This document shows positions 9,420 through 17,768 of a stretch of DNA of 64,000 nucleotides, in pieces. This stretch comes from Falsibacillus albus (lineage in GTDB: Bacteria > Bacillota > Bacilli > Bacillales > DSM-25281). The stretch lies in NCBI RefSeq assembly GCF_003668575.1, contig NZ_RCVZ01000004.1:124001-188000 (forward strand). Reading direction: 5' to 3'. The position numbers were made by a program, and so were the translations under genes. The notes beneath the pieces are model-generated. The model saw only the letters and a program-made list of their open reading frames with translations, was not told where the DNA came from and made no database searches. Each line of letters begins with the position of its first letter. The stretch's first letter is position 1.

Positions 9420-9506
9420 GTTCATAGAAACAACAACAGCGATCACAGACACAATTAACGAACTGAACGTAATCATTAACGTCAATGCTTCATATGTTGT
9501 GACCAT
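9408..9506 (-). CDS. Type I toxin, TxpA/BsrG family (putative holin-like toxin)
   Basis: 32-residue hydrophobic peptide beginning MVTTYEALTLMITF and ending MNKKK: one membrane helix with a positively charged tail. The T-YE-L--MI-F pattern is that of the TxpA/BsrG/holin-like toxin family, which harms the cell membrane when made. ATG at 9504-9506 with a strong AAGGGGGTGG site 5 bases upstream; the longer open frame (to 9704) lacks a site and is rejected. An extended -10 promoter at 9574-9582 and terminator at 9282-9320 define an mRNA of about 280 nt. The overlapping plus-strand RNA is the likely antitoxin. Confidence 0.8.
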   Translation of the reverse strand: MVTTYEALTLMITFSSLIVSVIAVVVSMNKKK

Positions 9507-9573
9507 CGGCGACCACCCCCTTTCATTTGGGAGTGAAGCCACCATCCACCCTGCATAAAGACTGTATTGCTTT

Positions 9574-9582
9574 ATTATAGCA
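9574..9582 (-). promoter_or_regulatory. Extended -10 promoter of the toxin gene
   Basis: TGCTATAAT on the minus strand, a TGn-extended -10 element without an obvious -35 box. Predicted start near 9567, giving a leader of about 60 nt. Confidence 0.55.
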
Positions 9583-9733
9583 TAGGTTGGCCTGTTTTTT
9601 GGATGATATTCCCATAGTCCATTTGCCTTATTCTTTCCCTGCACTTCTTGCCGACAAGGCGACAATTGTTTAGGTTCATTCCAAAAAGGAAATAGTATAT
9701 TCAATTACAGTATTATGGATAGGAGGATTCCTT

Positions 9734-9985
9734 GTGGGATTGCTGCTTTATTTAGTCATCGGGGGAATCATCGGATGGGCAGGAAGCTTCATCGCAGGCA
9801 GGAATGTGCCTGGAGGTGTAGCTGGTAATATTATTGCCGGTATTCTCGGAGCATGGATCGGAGGAATTATTTTTGGCGATAAAGGACCTGTTGTAGCAGG
9901 GATGGCTGTATTTCCTGCGTTGATCGGCTCCATTATATTTGTGATGATCATAAGTCTCATTCTTAGACTGTTAAAGAATACATGA
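9734..9985 (+). CDS. GlsB/YeaQ/YmgE-family small membrane stress protein
   Basis: 83 residues, three membrane helices with many small residues (IGGIIGWAGSF, GNIIAGILGAWIGG). This is the transglycosylase-associated/GlsB family, often a general-stress protein; its biochemical role is not known. GTG start chosen because AGGAGG lies 7 bases upstream at 9721-9726. Ends 6 bases before a convergent gene. Confidence 0.85.
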   Translation: MGLLLYLVIGGIIGWAGSFIAGRNVPGGVAGNIIAGILGAWIGGIIFGDKGPVVAGMAVFPALIGSIIFVMIISLILRLLKNT

Positions 9986-9991
9986 TGCAGA

Positions 9992-10186
9992 CTATTTCTT
10001 TAGAACGCGGATGTCACCATTCAATATTTTGTTCCTATTCCAAACACAATCCCCGATGGATATGCAGCTGCCAATGATGATTGAGTTGGCGGTATGGCTG
10101 TTTTGGTAAGTTGGGCCAAAATTAATATTGGCGTTATTGGAGATATTATCAACAATGATTGAACCTACATTGATTTGAAAACACAA
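9992..10186 (-). CDS. GerPA/GerPF-like spore germination peptide
   Basis: Short protein of about 64 residues with the GerPA/GerPF pattern: a small residue-rich strand (INVGSIIVDNIS), NINFG, a Ser/Asn-rich middle and GSCISIGDCVWN near the C-terminus. GerP proteins sit in the spore coat and help germinants reach their receptors. Unlike true gerP operons this gene stands alone, and it carries three cysteines. TTG at 10184-10186 is preferred because GGAGGGGGGTGA lies upstream at proper distance; a GTG at 10193-10195 overlaps that site. Assignment is by pattern and moderate only. Confidence 0.55.
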   Translation of the reverse strand: MCFQINVGSIIVDNISNNANINFGPTYQNSHTANSIIIGSCISIGDCVWNRNKILNGDIRVLKK

Positions 10187-10273
10187 TTTCTTCACCCCCC
10201 TCCTTCATTTTATGAAGGACACGGGTGACAAGCGTGTGTATTTGTCCATAAGAAAAACAATAACAGCCTATTT

Positions 10274-10310
10274 AAAAAGGATGATCCCTCTAACAGGGAC
10301 CATCCTTTTT
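10274..10310. terminator. Bidirectional terminator
   Basis: AAAAAGGATGATCCCT pairing with AGGGACCATCCTTTTT, nearly symmetric, with T runs on both strands; ends the betaine transporter mRNA. Confidence 0.8.
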
Positions 10311-10318
10311 ATTGATTA

Positions 10319-11881
10319 TTAATCCAGATGAGGCTCAGGATTAGGGGTTGCTTCTGGTGTTGCCTTCGTTTTTGTCTTCTTTTTCGGTTTGATATATAAG
10401 CCGAGTTCTTTCTTCTCATGATTCAATGCTTTGTACAGTGAAATCATCATGAGGATCATGATGAACGAGAATGGGAATGCTGCGACAATCAAAGCGTTTT
10501 GCAGTGCCTGCAGTCCTCCGCTGTAAAGAAGGATTAATGCTACCGATGACTGTGCGATGCCCCAAGTCAGCTTGACAGTGTTTGGCGGCGTCAATGATCC
10601 GTAGGTTGTCTGCATTCCGAGTACGAATGTAGCAGAATCGGCGGATGTAATAAAGAATGTTCCGATTAGAATGATGGCTACAATCGATAACAATGTAGAC
10701 ATAGGGAACTGATTGAATACTGCGAACAATGTCTGTTCCGTTGCAAGTTTCGTCAAGTCAGCTGCACCGGATTGTTGTACATCGATGGCTGCTGTTCCAA
10801 ATACGGCAAACCATAAAAAACTGACCAGAGCCGGCAAAATCAAGACGCCGAACAAGAATTCGCGGATGGTTCTTCCTCTTGAAACACGCGCGATGAAGAT
10901 TCCCACAAAAGGAGACCAGGAAATCCACCATGCCCAATAAAAGATGGTCCATCCGTTGATCCAATCGCGGTGCTGGGCATTCAATGGTGCAATTCGGAAA
11001 CTCATTTGCACGATGTTTTGAATGTATGAACCAAGTGAATCAGTGAATAGATTCAAAATGAATAATGTTGGTCCAACTATCAACATAAGGACAAGGAGCG
11101 CGACAGCAAGTACCATGTTTGTATTGCTCAAATATTTGATTCCTTTACTAAGTCCTGACCAAGCTGAAATCATAAATAAAACAGTAACAACCAGCACAAT
11201 GATGAACTGGACTGTGAAGCTTTTCGGAATATCAAATAAATAAGATAATCCACCGTTGATTTGAACAGCTCCGAAACCAAGTGTCGTCGCTACCCCTACA
11301 ACCGTTGCGAATACTGCGATGACATCCACAATCGTGCCCACGGCGCCTTTTGAGTATCTTCCTAGCAGCGGCTCAAGGGTGACACTAATTAATCCTGGTT
11401 TACCTTTTCTGAATTTAAAATATGCTAGAGCAAGTGCTACGATGGCGTAAATTCCCCAAGCATGAAGGCCCCAGTGGAAAAAAGTATACCTCATCGATTC
11501 CTTCAAGGCTTGATCTGTACCAGGCTTAGCAAGTGGCGGACTTACTGCGAAGTGGGATAATGGTTCTGCTGCACCCCAGAAGACTAGACCGATTCCCATA
11601 CCTGCACTAAATAGCATTGCAAACCAAGTTCCTGTTGAATATTCAGGACGTTCATCCGGTTTTCCCAATCTGATGGAGCCGATCGGGCTCGCGATAAGGA
11701 ATAAACAGAAAACGACAATTAAAGTGACTAGAATTAAGTAGTACCACCCGAAACTGGATGTGATGAAATCTTGTATGTTGGCTGTGACATCTTCGAAATT
11801 CTTTGGTGCAGCCACACCGTAAATTACAGAAGCAAGTACGATGGCAACTGTAATCCAAAATACGCTTGAAATATTTTTCAT
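10319..11881 (-). CDS. opuD: BCCT-family glycine betaine transporter, OpuD-like
   Basis: 520-residue, 12-helix betaine-choline-carnitine transporter. Family hallmarks are [31 protein letters not shown], the glycine-rich helix ([17 protein letters not shown]) and the tryptophan-rich [17 protein letters not shown] that binds the trimethylammonium head group. Imports osmoprotectant with sodium. The charged C-terminal tail ([18 protein letters not shown]) fits an osmosensing cytoplasmic segment. ATG with GAAGGAG upstream. A weak SigB-like element (GTTTTT-N13-GGGAAT) can be read about 55 bases upstream, which would fit stress induction; unproven. BetL-type names are equally possible. Confidence 0.85.
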   Translation of the reverse strand: MKNISSVFWITVAIVLASVIYGVAAPKNFEDVTANIQDFITSSFGWYYLILVTLIVVFCLFLIASPIGSIRLGKPDERPEYSTGTWFAMLFSAGMGIGLVFWGAAEPLSHFAVSPPLAKPGTDQALKESMRYTFFHWGLHAWGIYAIVALALAYFKFRKGKPGLISVTLEPLLGRYSKGAVGTIVDVIAVFATVVGVATTLGFGAVQINGGLSYLFDIPKSFTVQFIIVLVVTVLFMISAWSGLSKGIKYLSNTNMVLAVALLVLMLIVGPTLFILNLFTDSLGSYIQNIVQMSFRIAPLNAQHRDWINGWTIFYWAWWISWSPFVGIFIARVSRGRTIREFLFGVLILPALVSFLWFAVFGTAAIDVQQSGAADLTKLATEQTLFAVFNQFPMSTLLSIVAIILIGTFFITSADSATFVLGMQTTYGSLTPPNTVKLTWGIAQSSVALILLYSGGLQALQNALIVAAFPFSFIMILMMISLYKALNHEKKELGLYIKPKKKTKTKATPEATPNPEPHLD

Positions 11882-12118
11882 AATATTCTCCTTCCTGAGT
11901 TCAGTTATTTGGGGTAATTAAATAAAAATAACAACAGATATATATTCCCCCGATTCAATAAAAAAAAACCACGTTTTCAACCATAACAAATAACTAATGA
12001 ATATTTCAAAGGAAAACCCTTAGAAACAGGTCTTTTTTACTAAAAATCCAGAATTTTTATTATTATAGATTTTTTTCTGAAGACTTTTTTCGTAAGCTTT
12101 GTTGCTATTCCTCTATTA

Positions 12119-12206
12119 TTTTGCAATCCTGATTTCCACCTCAAGGATGCTCGCTTTTCAAGGGGCTGGATGTGAGCTGGAGTTTCTCACCTTCCGCTCC
12201 AATCAT
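12119..12206 (+). repeat. Decayed copy of the dispersed palindromic repeat
   Basis: Short degenerate member of the family described at 13510-13845, recognised by CTGATTTCC...GGATGCTCGCTTT... and CACCTTCCGCTCCAATCA. The rest of the 487-base gap between 11881 and 12369 is AT-rich with only the terminator below. Confidence 0.6.
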
Positions 12207-12287
12207 CTTTAAATAATATAAGGTTAAAAGCCTTGATCTATGAGAAAAAGTCTTTCTAAAGAATATTCTTTCACAGTGAAGATAAAA

Positions 12288-12362
12288 AAAGACACCTTAG
12301 TTTTAAGGGAACCCTAATTCATTCCATTGAGATAATGGTTACAGGGTATTCTTAAAACTAAG
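12288..12362 (-). terminator. Terminator of the lytic transglycosylase gene
   Basis: Perfect 12-bp inverted repeat CTTAGTTTTAAG (12296-12307) and CTTAAAACTAAG (12351-12362) with a further inner pairing and a seven-T run on the minus strand. Confidence 0.65.
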
Positions 12363-12368
12363 ATATCT

Positions 12369-13007
12369 TCAATTTGGACCTTGATACATTTTAGAAAAAT
12401 AGAGGACCTCCTGCACATATCTTTGACTATGATTATAGGCAAAGACGGCTTTTTTGATATGGCCATCAGCTGCCCCGTTTTTTGCCAAGTAATTCGCAGC
12501 GCTGTAAATGGCATCTTCAGGATCCCAGGGATCTGCTTTACCATCGCCATTGGCATCTACACCGTATCCCCCATATTTCTTGATGACAGCGGGGTCCGTT
12601 TTATCCTTTTCAGGGATATTACCTTTTCCCAAGCCTCCGCATGATGGATAAGACCAGCCCACAAACGTACACGGCATAAACTGCATTGGACCTTCTGCAC
12701 CAGCCGAAGAAACCATATTGTGGACAGACGAGAATTTCGTTTCAACTCGATGATGGGCTGCCAACAGACTCCAAGGGATCCCGTATTTTTTTCCAGCAGC
12801 TTTATAAATGGGTATGTACTGAGGGGGAATATCCTTTTTTGCTTGATCTGAAACAAATTGATTCAATTTTTTGACGGAATTCGATGGACCGTAAATCATT
12901 ATGTGAAGTCCTATTAATACAACAGGTATCAATAGGATATGAATAATTTTTATTTTAGGTTTTTTTCGATAATTTTTTCTAGGTTTGGATTTAGGTTTCA
13001 TAGTCAT
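12369..13007 (-). CDS. Lytic transglycosylase, membrane-anchored
   Basis: 212-residue cell-wall enzyme with a basic N-terminus, one membrane anchor (about residues 18-38, IIHILLIPVVLIGLHIMIYG) and an SLT/lysozyme-like domain outside the cell. The likely catalytic glutamate is in HHRVETKF; AEGPMQFMP, DANGDGKADPWDPEDAIYSAANYL and FAYNHSQRYV are the usual goose-lysozyme/SLT landmarks. It would cut the glycan strands of peptidoglycan. ATG at 13005-13007 chosen over 13034 because GAAAGGA is correctly spaced. Single gene with its own terminator. Confidence 0.85.
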   Translation of the reverse strand: MTMKPKSKPRKNYRKKPKIKIIHILLIPVVLIGLHIMIYGPSNSVKKLNQFVSDQAKKDIPPQYIPIYKAAGKKYGIPWSLLAAHHRVETKFSSVHNMVSSAGAEGPMQFMPCTFVGWSYPSCGGLGKGNIPEKDKTDPAVIKKYGGYGVDANGDGKADPWDPEDAIYSAANYLAKNGAADGHIKKAVFAYNHSQRYVQEVLYFSKMYQGPN

Positions 13008-13189
13008 TAAATCCTTTCTGCAAAACATCAACATTTTTCATTATAATCCACCCGCTTGCTTTTTTAAAAGAGAAAGATGAACGAATTAAGAAAATTCTTC
13101 ATTTGGCGGAGAAATAATAAATTTTTTTCCAAATCGAGAGGATTTTCATGGATGGCATGGAATATTGTACATATTACGGAGGTGTTTAG

Positions 13190-13477
13190 ATGGGATTAAT
13201 CATGGATTTTTTGACAGCCTGCACTTATCTATTATTATTTTTTAGTTTTTTACTTGTATTGCTTTCGTTTGCTGAAAATAGTTATGGGAAACGGATTTGG
13301 TTTTCGGTCCTCTTTTCTATATCATGTATTCCAATCATTTATAGTCTATATATAGAGAAAAACCAAGTCGATCTCGGTGTGCATACCGGCCTGGGACTAT
13401 CATTTCTATTCACATGGATCATGACAGTCATCGTATTTATCATCGGACTGATGCTATCTTTCCGAAAAACAGTTTAG
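13190..13477 (+). CDS. Small membrane protein of unknown function
   Basis: 95 residues with three predicted membrane helices (about 7-25, 36-52, 68-90) separated by short charged turns. ATG start with CGGAGGTG 6 bases upstream makes it a credible gene although I recognise no family. Followed within 35 bases by a MITE-like repeat. Confidence 0.65.
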   Translation: MGLIMDFLTACTYLLLFFSFLLVLLSFAENSYGKRIWFSVLFSISCIPIIYSLYIEKNQVDLGVHTGLGLSFLFTWIMTVIVFIIGLMLSFRKTV

Positions 13478-13509
13478 TGTAAAAACCATTTTGGAACAGT
13501 CGGAATTAA

Positions 13510-13845
13510 AAAAAGATGAGGCTGGGACATAACTTATTCACTCCGCTCTAAAGACGAACAATATATTTTTAGCTTCTATTAAACCGCTGTTGATTTCCGC
13601 GCAAGACTTCGCTTTCCGCGGGGCGGGCGGTGAGCCTCCTCGCTTCGCTGCGGGGTCTCACCTGTCCCGCTAATCCCGCCGGAGTCTTCGTCTTGCACTC
13701 CAATCAACAGCTGGAATGTATCAAAAACTAATAAACATGCCTTAACAAGAAAAACCCGAACGAATCCGAAGTCTAAGGTAAGATTTCGAATTATAGTTCG
13801 GGATTTTCTTCGATTAAAACACTTTTGTCCCAGCCTCATCTTTTT
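13510..13845. mobile_element. MITE-like element with 20-bp terminal inverted repeats (copy A)
   Basis: 336-bp non-coding element bounded by a perfect 20-bp inverted repeat (13510-13529 and 13826-13845, outer part AAAAAGATGAGGCTGGGAC). Inside lies a second large palindrome, CTGTTGATTTCCGCG...CAAGAC against GTCTTGCACTCCAATCAACAG-type sequence (13587-13712), containing CTTCGCTTTCCGCGGG, and a third hairpin around CCCGAAC/GTTCGGG. No ORF is credible inside. Related copies lie at 12119, 34915, 56750 and 62212. Confidence 0.7.
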
Positions 13846-13941
13846 ATTTGGATCTTTGCTCCTACATTGTTTCTCTCGCTAAGAATGATGGATTTTTTGA
13901 GCGAAGTTTCAGCTTCAAAATAGCGTTTATAGAGAGAAAAG

Positions 13942-14013
13942 AGCTGGAAAACTTTATTTCAACGAACAAAACAGCTATTTTTACGTTAAAATCGGCATTG
14001 GGATTTTAACAAC
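13942..14013 (-). repeat. 72-bp dispersed repeat, copy 1
   Basis: On the minus strand this reads GTTGTTAAAATCC...TTTTCCAGCT and matches 34741-34811 with few differences. Both copies lie within about 100 bases of a MITE-like element. Confidence 0.65.
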
Positions 14014-14034
14014 CATCTTTACGAAAACAGCCTT

Positions 14035-14535
14035 TTATTTCCAATGATCGAACATAGGTCCCTTTTTTCCATATATGGGATCGGTACGGGGTAATTTGAC
14101 TTGCTGGATATTTGCAGCAGCCTTGCTATGATGTTGCTCGCCAGTCTTCATCAAATCAGCAGATTGTCCGCTCGGATAGGCGCCGACTACTTGGAAATCT
14201 GGGGATGCCAGTACTTTTTTATGACCGACACCAGCAGGGATGATCAAGACGTCCCCTTTCTGGACCTCTAATGTCTTTCCATTTTCTCCCCCCATCAGGA
14301 TGCTGCCCTCACCCCCTACCACACCCAGTACTTCATGAGCAGTTGTGTGGAAGTGATGATACGGGTAGACTCCATTTACCCATACCCCATGCCATTCATT
14401 CGATTGAAATAGTTCACTGCACGCTTCCGGTGTATGATGGCTGTCCAGCGCCTGCTTATACACAAGAAGCGGGAGCGAAGGGTTATTAGGCGTACGGCAA
14501 TCATCCTTGAAATGGTAATTATCGATTATTAACAT
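14035..14535 (-). CDS. yjlB: Cupin-domain protein, YjlB-like
   Basis: 166-residue single-domain cupin. Metal ligands are visible as YHHFHTTAHE (residues about 59-68) and, after the GDVLIIPAGVGHK strand, the second motif near 95-106. Length, the N-terminal KDDCRTPNNPSLPLLVYKQ segment and PYHHFH match B. subtilis YjlB, whose reaction is unknown. AGGAGG precedes the ATG. Transcribed alone, just after the DJ-1/PfpI gene and its terminator. Confidence 0.7.
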   Translation of the reverse strand: MLIIDNYHFKDDCRTPNNPSLPLLVYKQALDSHHTPEACSELFQSNEWHGVWVNGVYPYHHFHTTAHEVLGVVGGEGSILMGGENGKTLEVQKGDVLIIPAGVGHKKVLASPDFQVVGAYPSGQSADLMKTGEQHHSKAAANIQQVKLPRTDPIYGKKGPMFDHWK

Positions 14536-14570
14536 GTTCTCCCTCCTTCGAACTGATGTATGTAAGAAAG

Positions 14571-14610
14571 AGGACTGTCCTTTCCCAAAAGTAAAAAGGA
14601 CAGTCCTCTT
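14571..14610 (-). terminator. Terminator of the DJ-1/PfpI gene
   Basis: GAGGACTGTCCTTT pairing with AAAGGACAGTCCTC (12-14 bp stem) right after the stop codon at 14616. Confidence 0.8.
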
Positions 14611-14615
14611 CTGTT

Positions 14616-15275
14616 TTATTTCTTTAAAGCCTTCACAAAAGCTTCAGCAGCAGATTGGCTCGATTGAGGGTTTTGACCTGTGATGAAATTACCATCTTCC
14701 ACCACATGATCCGACCATGCTTGGGAGGCTTCGAATTGAGCACCCTGTTCACGCAGCTTTGACTCCAATAAGAAAGGCATTAATGAATCCAGTCCGGTCT
14801 GCTGTTCTTCTTCATTCGTGAACGCAGTCATACTGACGCCATCGACAAGCCATTTCCCATTTGAAAGCTTTGTACCGACAAATCCTGCAGGACCGTGGCA
14901 AACAGCCCCGATTAGCTTATTGTGTTCGGCAAAATGGGCTAGCGCTTCTTTTAACGCATCGCTTTCAGGTAGATCAAACATTGTTCCATGGCCTCCTGGA
15001 AGGAAAATCCCATGATAATCTTCAAAATGGACTGATTCCAAAATTTCCGTATTCTCAAGCTTTGCAATGGGTTCGTTCCATTCATTTGGCTGCTCATCTT
15101 CAAGGCTTGTCGGATCCACAGGGATCTTTCCACCTTCCGGGCTCACCACTTTCACTTCAATGCCATTCTTTTTAAATTCTACATATGGCTCTGCAAATTC
15201 GGACAACCAAAGTCCAGTTTCATTTTCTTCATCAATCTTGCTTGAATTCGTTAAGACCATTACCACTTTTTTCAC
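14616..15275 (-). CDS. DJ-1/PfpI-family (Hsp31-like) class I glutamine amidotransferase-fold protein
   Basis: 219 residues. The nucleophile elbow AVCHGPAGF gives the catalytic cysteine (about residue 123) followed by histidine, and HGIFLPGGHG supplies the conserved acidic/glycine loop. Relatives act as glyoxalase III-type deglycases or chaperones that protect from carbonyl stress. The C-terminal VEDGNFITGQNPQSS is typical of the Hsp31/YDR533C branch. GTG at 15273-15275 chosen because AGGAGG lies 7 bases ahead; the frame continues upstream without a ribosome site. No partner gene. Confidence 0.85.
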   Translation of the reverse strand: MKKVVMVLTNSSKIDEENETGLWLSEFAEPYVEFKKNGIEVKVVSPEGGKIPVDPTSLEDEQPNEWNEPIAKLENTEILESVHFEDYHGIFLPGGHGTMFDLPESDALKEALAHFAEHNKLIGAVCHGPAGFVGTKLSNGKWLVDGVSMTAFTNEEEQQTGLDSLMPFLLESKLREQGAQFEASQAWSDHVVEDGNFITGQNPQSSQSAAEAFVKALKK

Positions 15276-15402
15276 TATGATTCCTCCTAAAAAGTAAATC
15301 CTTTTTCTATTCTTTGTTTCTATAAAGACTTTATCCGATTCTAAGAGAGAATAAACGTGCAATAATATGACAAAAGTTGTAAAGGTGAATGGAAAAATCA
15401 AA

Positions 15403-15819
15403 TCAAGCCGTTCGTTGTTTTTTAAAGCCGATTAACATCGAATACCCAGCTGCCACCGTAAAAAGGATGGATGTGATGGGCAGATAATTCAAAGGAATTT
15501 CCAAAAAAGAAGCGACATCGAAAAATGAGGTATATAGCAATAAAGGTTGTAAGGCGATGAAGACTGAGGGAATGAAAATGATTATGAATAATACCCAGTC
15601 GTACTTCCACTTTTCTGGTCGATTCATCCTTTTCATCATGGTCGGAATGGATAAAAACATTCCCAAAATGAAATAAAATAAGAAAGAATAGACAGCATAA
15701 GGAAGCAAGTTGAAATTTTCCGAGCCTGATTTTCGGATGTTTTCCAATATGGTTTCACCTGTAAATAAAATAATGAAGGCACAAACCATATAAACTGTGT
15801 ACCAAAATAACCTTCGCAC
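15403..15819 (-). CDS. Four-helix membrane protein of unknown function
   Basis: 138 residues from a GTG at 15817-15819, which has GGGGGTGA upstream; the longer frame to 15900 has no such site. Four predicted membrane helices with a lysine/arginine-rich loop (MMKRMNRPEKWKYD) and a basic C-terminus. No family recognised. Separate from the downstream PfpI gene by about 130 bases. Confidence 0.6.
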   Translation of the reverse strand: MRRLFWYTVYMVCAFIILFTGETILENIRKSGSENFNLLPYAVYSFLFYFILGMFLSIPTMMKRMNRPEKWKYDWVLFIIIFIPSVFIALQPLLLYTSFFDVASFLEIPLNYLPITSILFTVAAGYSMLIGFKKQRTA

Positions 15820-15925
15820 ATTGTCACCCCCTTTTTGAAGCAGTCGAAGCACTTTGATTATAAAGGATATTTCCAAAATATTCAAAAAATATTGGTCCAT
15901 CGTTGGAAAATCATAGCTGCTAATT

Positions 15926-15958
15926 AATAAAAGCTATGCCGGTATGGGCATAGCTATA
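15926..15958 (-). terminator. Terminator of the Eis-like gene
   Basis: AGCTATGCCgg/ggGCATAGCT hairpin with flanking A and T runs, 20 bases past the stop at 15981. Confidence 0.8.
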
Positions 15959-15980
15959 TTTTTATTGAATATTATCGACA

Positions 15981-17240
15981 TTAAAATCCAGTTGTACATA
16001 TTGGCGGCTTAAAGCTTGCACATAGTCGCTCCAGTGTTTCAAGGCAATCCGCATCGCTGACCTGCAACTTTCCATATAAGTAAAGCCGGGCTGCGGTTAT
16101 GTTCCCCATCATCATAGAAGTGAAATCGGATATATCGATCTCTGCTTCAAAGTCTGTTGGAGCTTCTGCATCCTTCACTCTGATGGTTCCATCGATGCAC
16201 ATCAATGATACTGTTTGCTTTTGATCTTGGTGCATGAACGTGTCTTGAATGTTGATTCTGCAGCTTTTATCAATATGGCAGACGGGAATCGTGGCCATGT
16301 CATGCAACAGTCTTTCAATATTTATGATGCGGTACATGATCCCTGTTCCGGAAGTGTTGGTTTCATGGTACACACTTGGGATTAAATGATTGGTGCCATT
16401 CCTTGGATCTGAAAGCAGATAGTCAATGAAGGAATCTTGGGTGTTCAAGATGATTTGCTGGATTTGATCCTGTTGGCTGTGAAGAAATGTGCATATTTGA
16501 GCCAAGGCATCAGGTGATTCATAAACAAGCTCCTTGATAACCAAATGGTTGTAAATGAAATTGGAGTCGCTTCCTTTTTTAAAATAAAATTGAATGAAAC
16601 CCTTTAAGGTTTCCCCTTCTAAATATCCAATCGTTTTCATTTTAGGGTTGGATAGCATCCGTTTGATTTCGTTTTCCGACTTGATGAACATTCCGTGTAC
16701 TCGGTGGGCAGACCTGCTGGCGCATTCAATCAATAAATCCTTGTGTGATGAATCCAAATAGACCAGATTGCTCTTGTCCACCGAATATGGAAAAGAGTTT
16801 GGCGCCAATTTATATTGATGCATTTTGGTGCCATATCCAAAGCCCATTTTTTTATAAAAATCCGGCCTGAACGGATAAAGGGCCACTACATTGATCCCCT
16901 TCTGCTCAAAATGGCGAAGAAAGAAATCAATCATTTCTTTTGCGATTTTTTCTTTTTTGTGGAGTAAATCAACACAAACAAGACCGACACCCCCAATTTG
17001 AATCATCTTTCCATGAAAATTCATCTGAAACGAATATAGACGCATCCCTCCTGCCAACAATCCATCCTTCCAATATCCATAATGTTCAATTGAGGAATCA
17101 TGTAATTGAAGTTCCCAAAAGTTATCAGCAGTCTGATTTAATGCATCTTCTGTGGATTCAAATATTCCCGGATAGGCATTTATCGCGATTTGAGCGAATG
17201 ATTGCATGTCTTCTTCTTTTAGTGGACGAATGGAACCCAT
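15981..17240 (-). CDS. Eis-like GNAT N-acetyltransferase with SCP2 C-terminal domain
   Basis: 419 residues: a GNAT domain (about 1-145, GGVGLVCVDLLHKKEKIAKE is the acetyl-CoA loop), a second degenerate GNAT half and an SCP2/sterol-carrier-like domain (about 300-405). This three-part plan is that of Eis, which acetylates amines in aminoglycosides and peptides. The natural substrate here is unknown. ATG with GGCGGTG upstream. The promoter (TTGCCG-N17-TATAAT) carries an 18-bp palindromic operator at the start point, so a TetR-type repressor encoded elsewhere probably controls it. Confidence 0.85.
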   Translation of the reverse strand: MGSIRPLKEEDMQSFAQIAINAYPGIFESTEDALNQTADNFWELQLHDSSIEHYGYWKDGLLAGGMRLYSFQMNFHGKMIQIGGVGLVCVDLLHKKEKIAKEMIDFFLRHFEQKGINVVALYPFRPDFYKKMGFGYGTKMHQYKLAPNSFPYSVDKSNLVYLDSSHKDLLIECASRSAHRVHGMFIKSENEIKRMLSNPKMKTIGYLEGETLKGFIQFYFKKGSDSNFIYNHLVIKELVYESPDALAQICTFLHSQQDQIQQIILNTQDSFIDYLLSDPRNGTNHLIPSVYHETNTSGTGIMYRIINIERLLHDMATIPVCHIDKSCRINIQDTFMHQDQKQTVSLMCIDGTIRVKDAEAPTDFEAEIDISDFTSMMMGNITAARLYLYGKLQVSDADCLETLERLCASFKPPICTTGF

Positions 17241-17349
17241 ATTACACCGCCTTTATATTATTAGCTTTCCAGGTCTATTTGTGGACTGCCAATTACCCAT
17301 GAAAAATTGAGAACGTTTGACTTCTCGTTCAGCTTTTTTTCAGTATTTT

Positions 17350-17399
17350 ATAGACCGTTCAGTCTATTTTATTATATGAATTTTCTATTTGTCCGGCAA
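17350..17399 (-). promoter_or_regulatory. Promoter with palindromic operator upstream of the Eis-like gene
   Basis: Minus strand: TTGCCG (17394-17399), 17-bp spacer, TATAAT (17371-17376), then three bases later the palindrome ATAGACTGAACGGTCTAT (17350-17367). Half-sites ATAGAC/GTCTAT recall LmrA/QdoR-type TetR boxes. The remainder of the 528-base gap (17241-17768) shows nothing else but the yocH terminator. Confidence 0.65.
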
Positions 17400-17679
17400 T
17401 TATTATTTTTCAGAAAAAAAGCTTTGATTGCTTCCTGAAATTTGAAAAATATAAAAATAATTTATTCCTGCGAGGGAATAAAAATGATACAAGATTGACA
17501 GATGAGGACCATCAAGGAGTTATTGCCTTACATAAGATATGCATCTATGTGTGTAGGTCGATTATGGCGTGATATATTGACTAGGGGAAATGTGCTCTGT
17601 CTATTTTAAAAAAATACGAAGCATGTTTTTCCGACATCGACTTTTGGACTTTATATAAACTTGAAAAGAGTTCGTGATA

Positions 17680-17728
17680 AAAAAAGAGATGCCCCAAAAG
17701 TGCCAGGCACCTTGGGACATCTTTTTTG
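17680..17728. terminator. Terminator of yocH, containing a GTGCCAGGCAC core
   Basis: AAAAAGAGATGCCCC...GGGACATCTTTTTT hairpin with T runs on both strands, 40 bases past the yocH stop. Confidence 0.8.
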
Positions 17729-17768
17729 CGAGTTTATATGTTTCATAGGGGGGCTTATAAACTAAGGC

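Noticed and set aside
9507-9704. N-terminal extension of the toxin ORF to 98 codons
   Set aside because: The extension has no ribosome site, unlikely composition, and would include the toxin promoter; the internal ATG at 9506 has a strong site.
10713-10940. Plus-strand ORF opposite the betaine transporter
   Set aside because: Shadow of a highly conserved transporter frame.
13579-13839. 86-codon minus-strand ORF inside the MITE-like element
   Set aside because: Lies in palindromic non-coding repeat DNA; composition arginine-rich and not shared by other copies.
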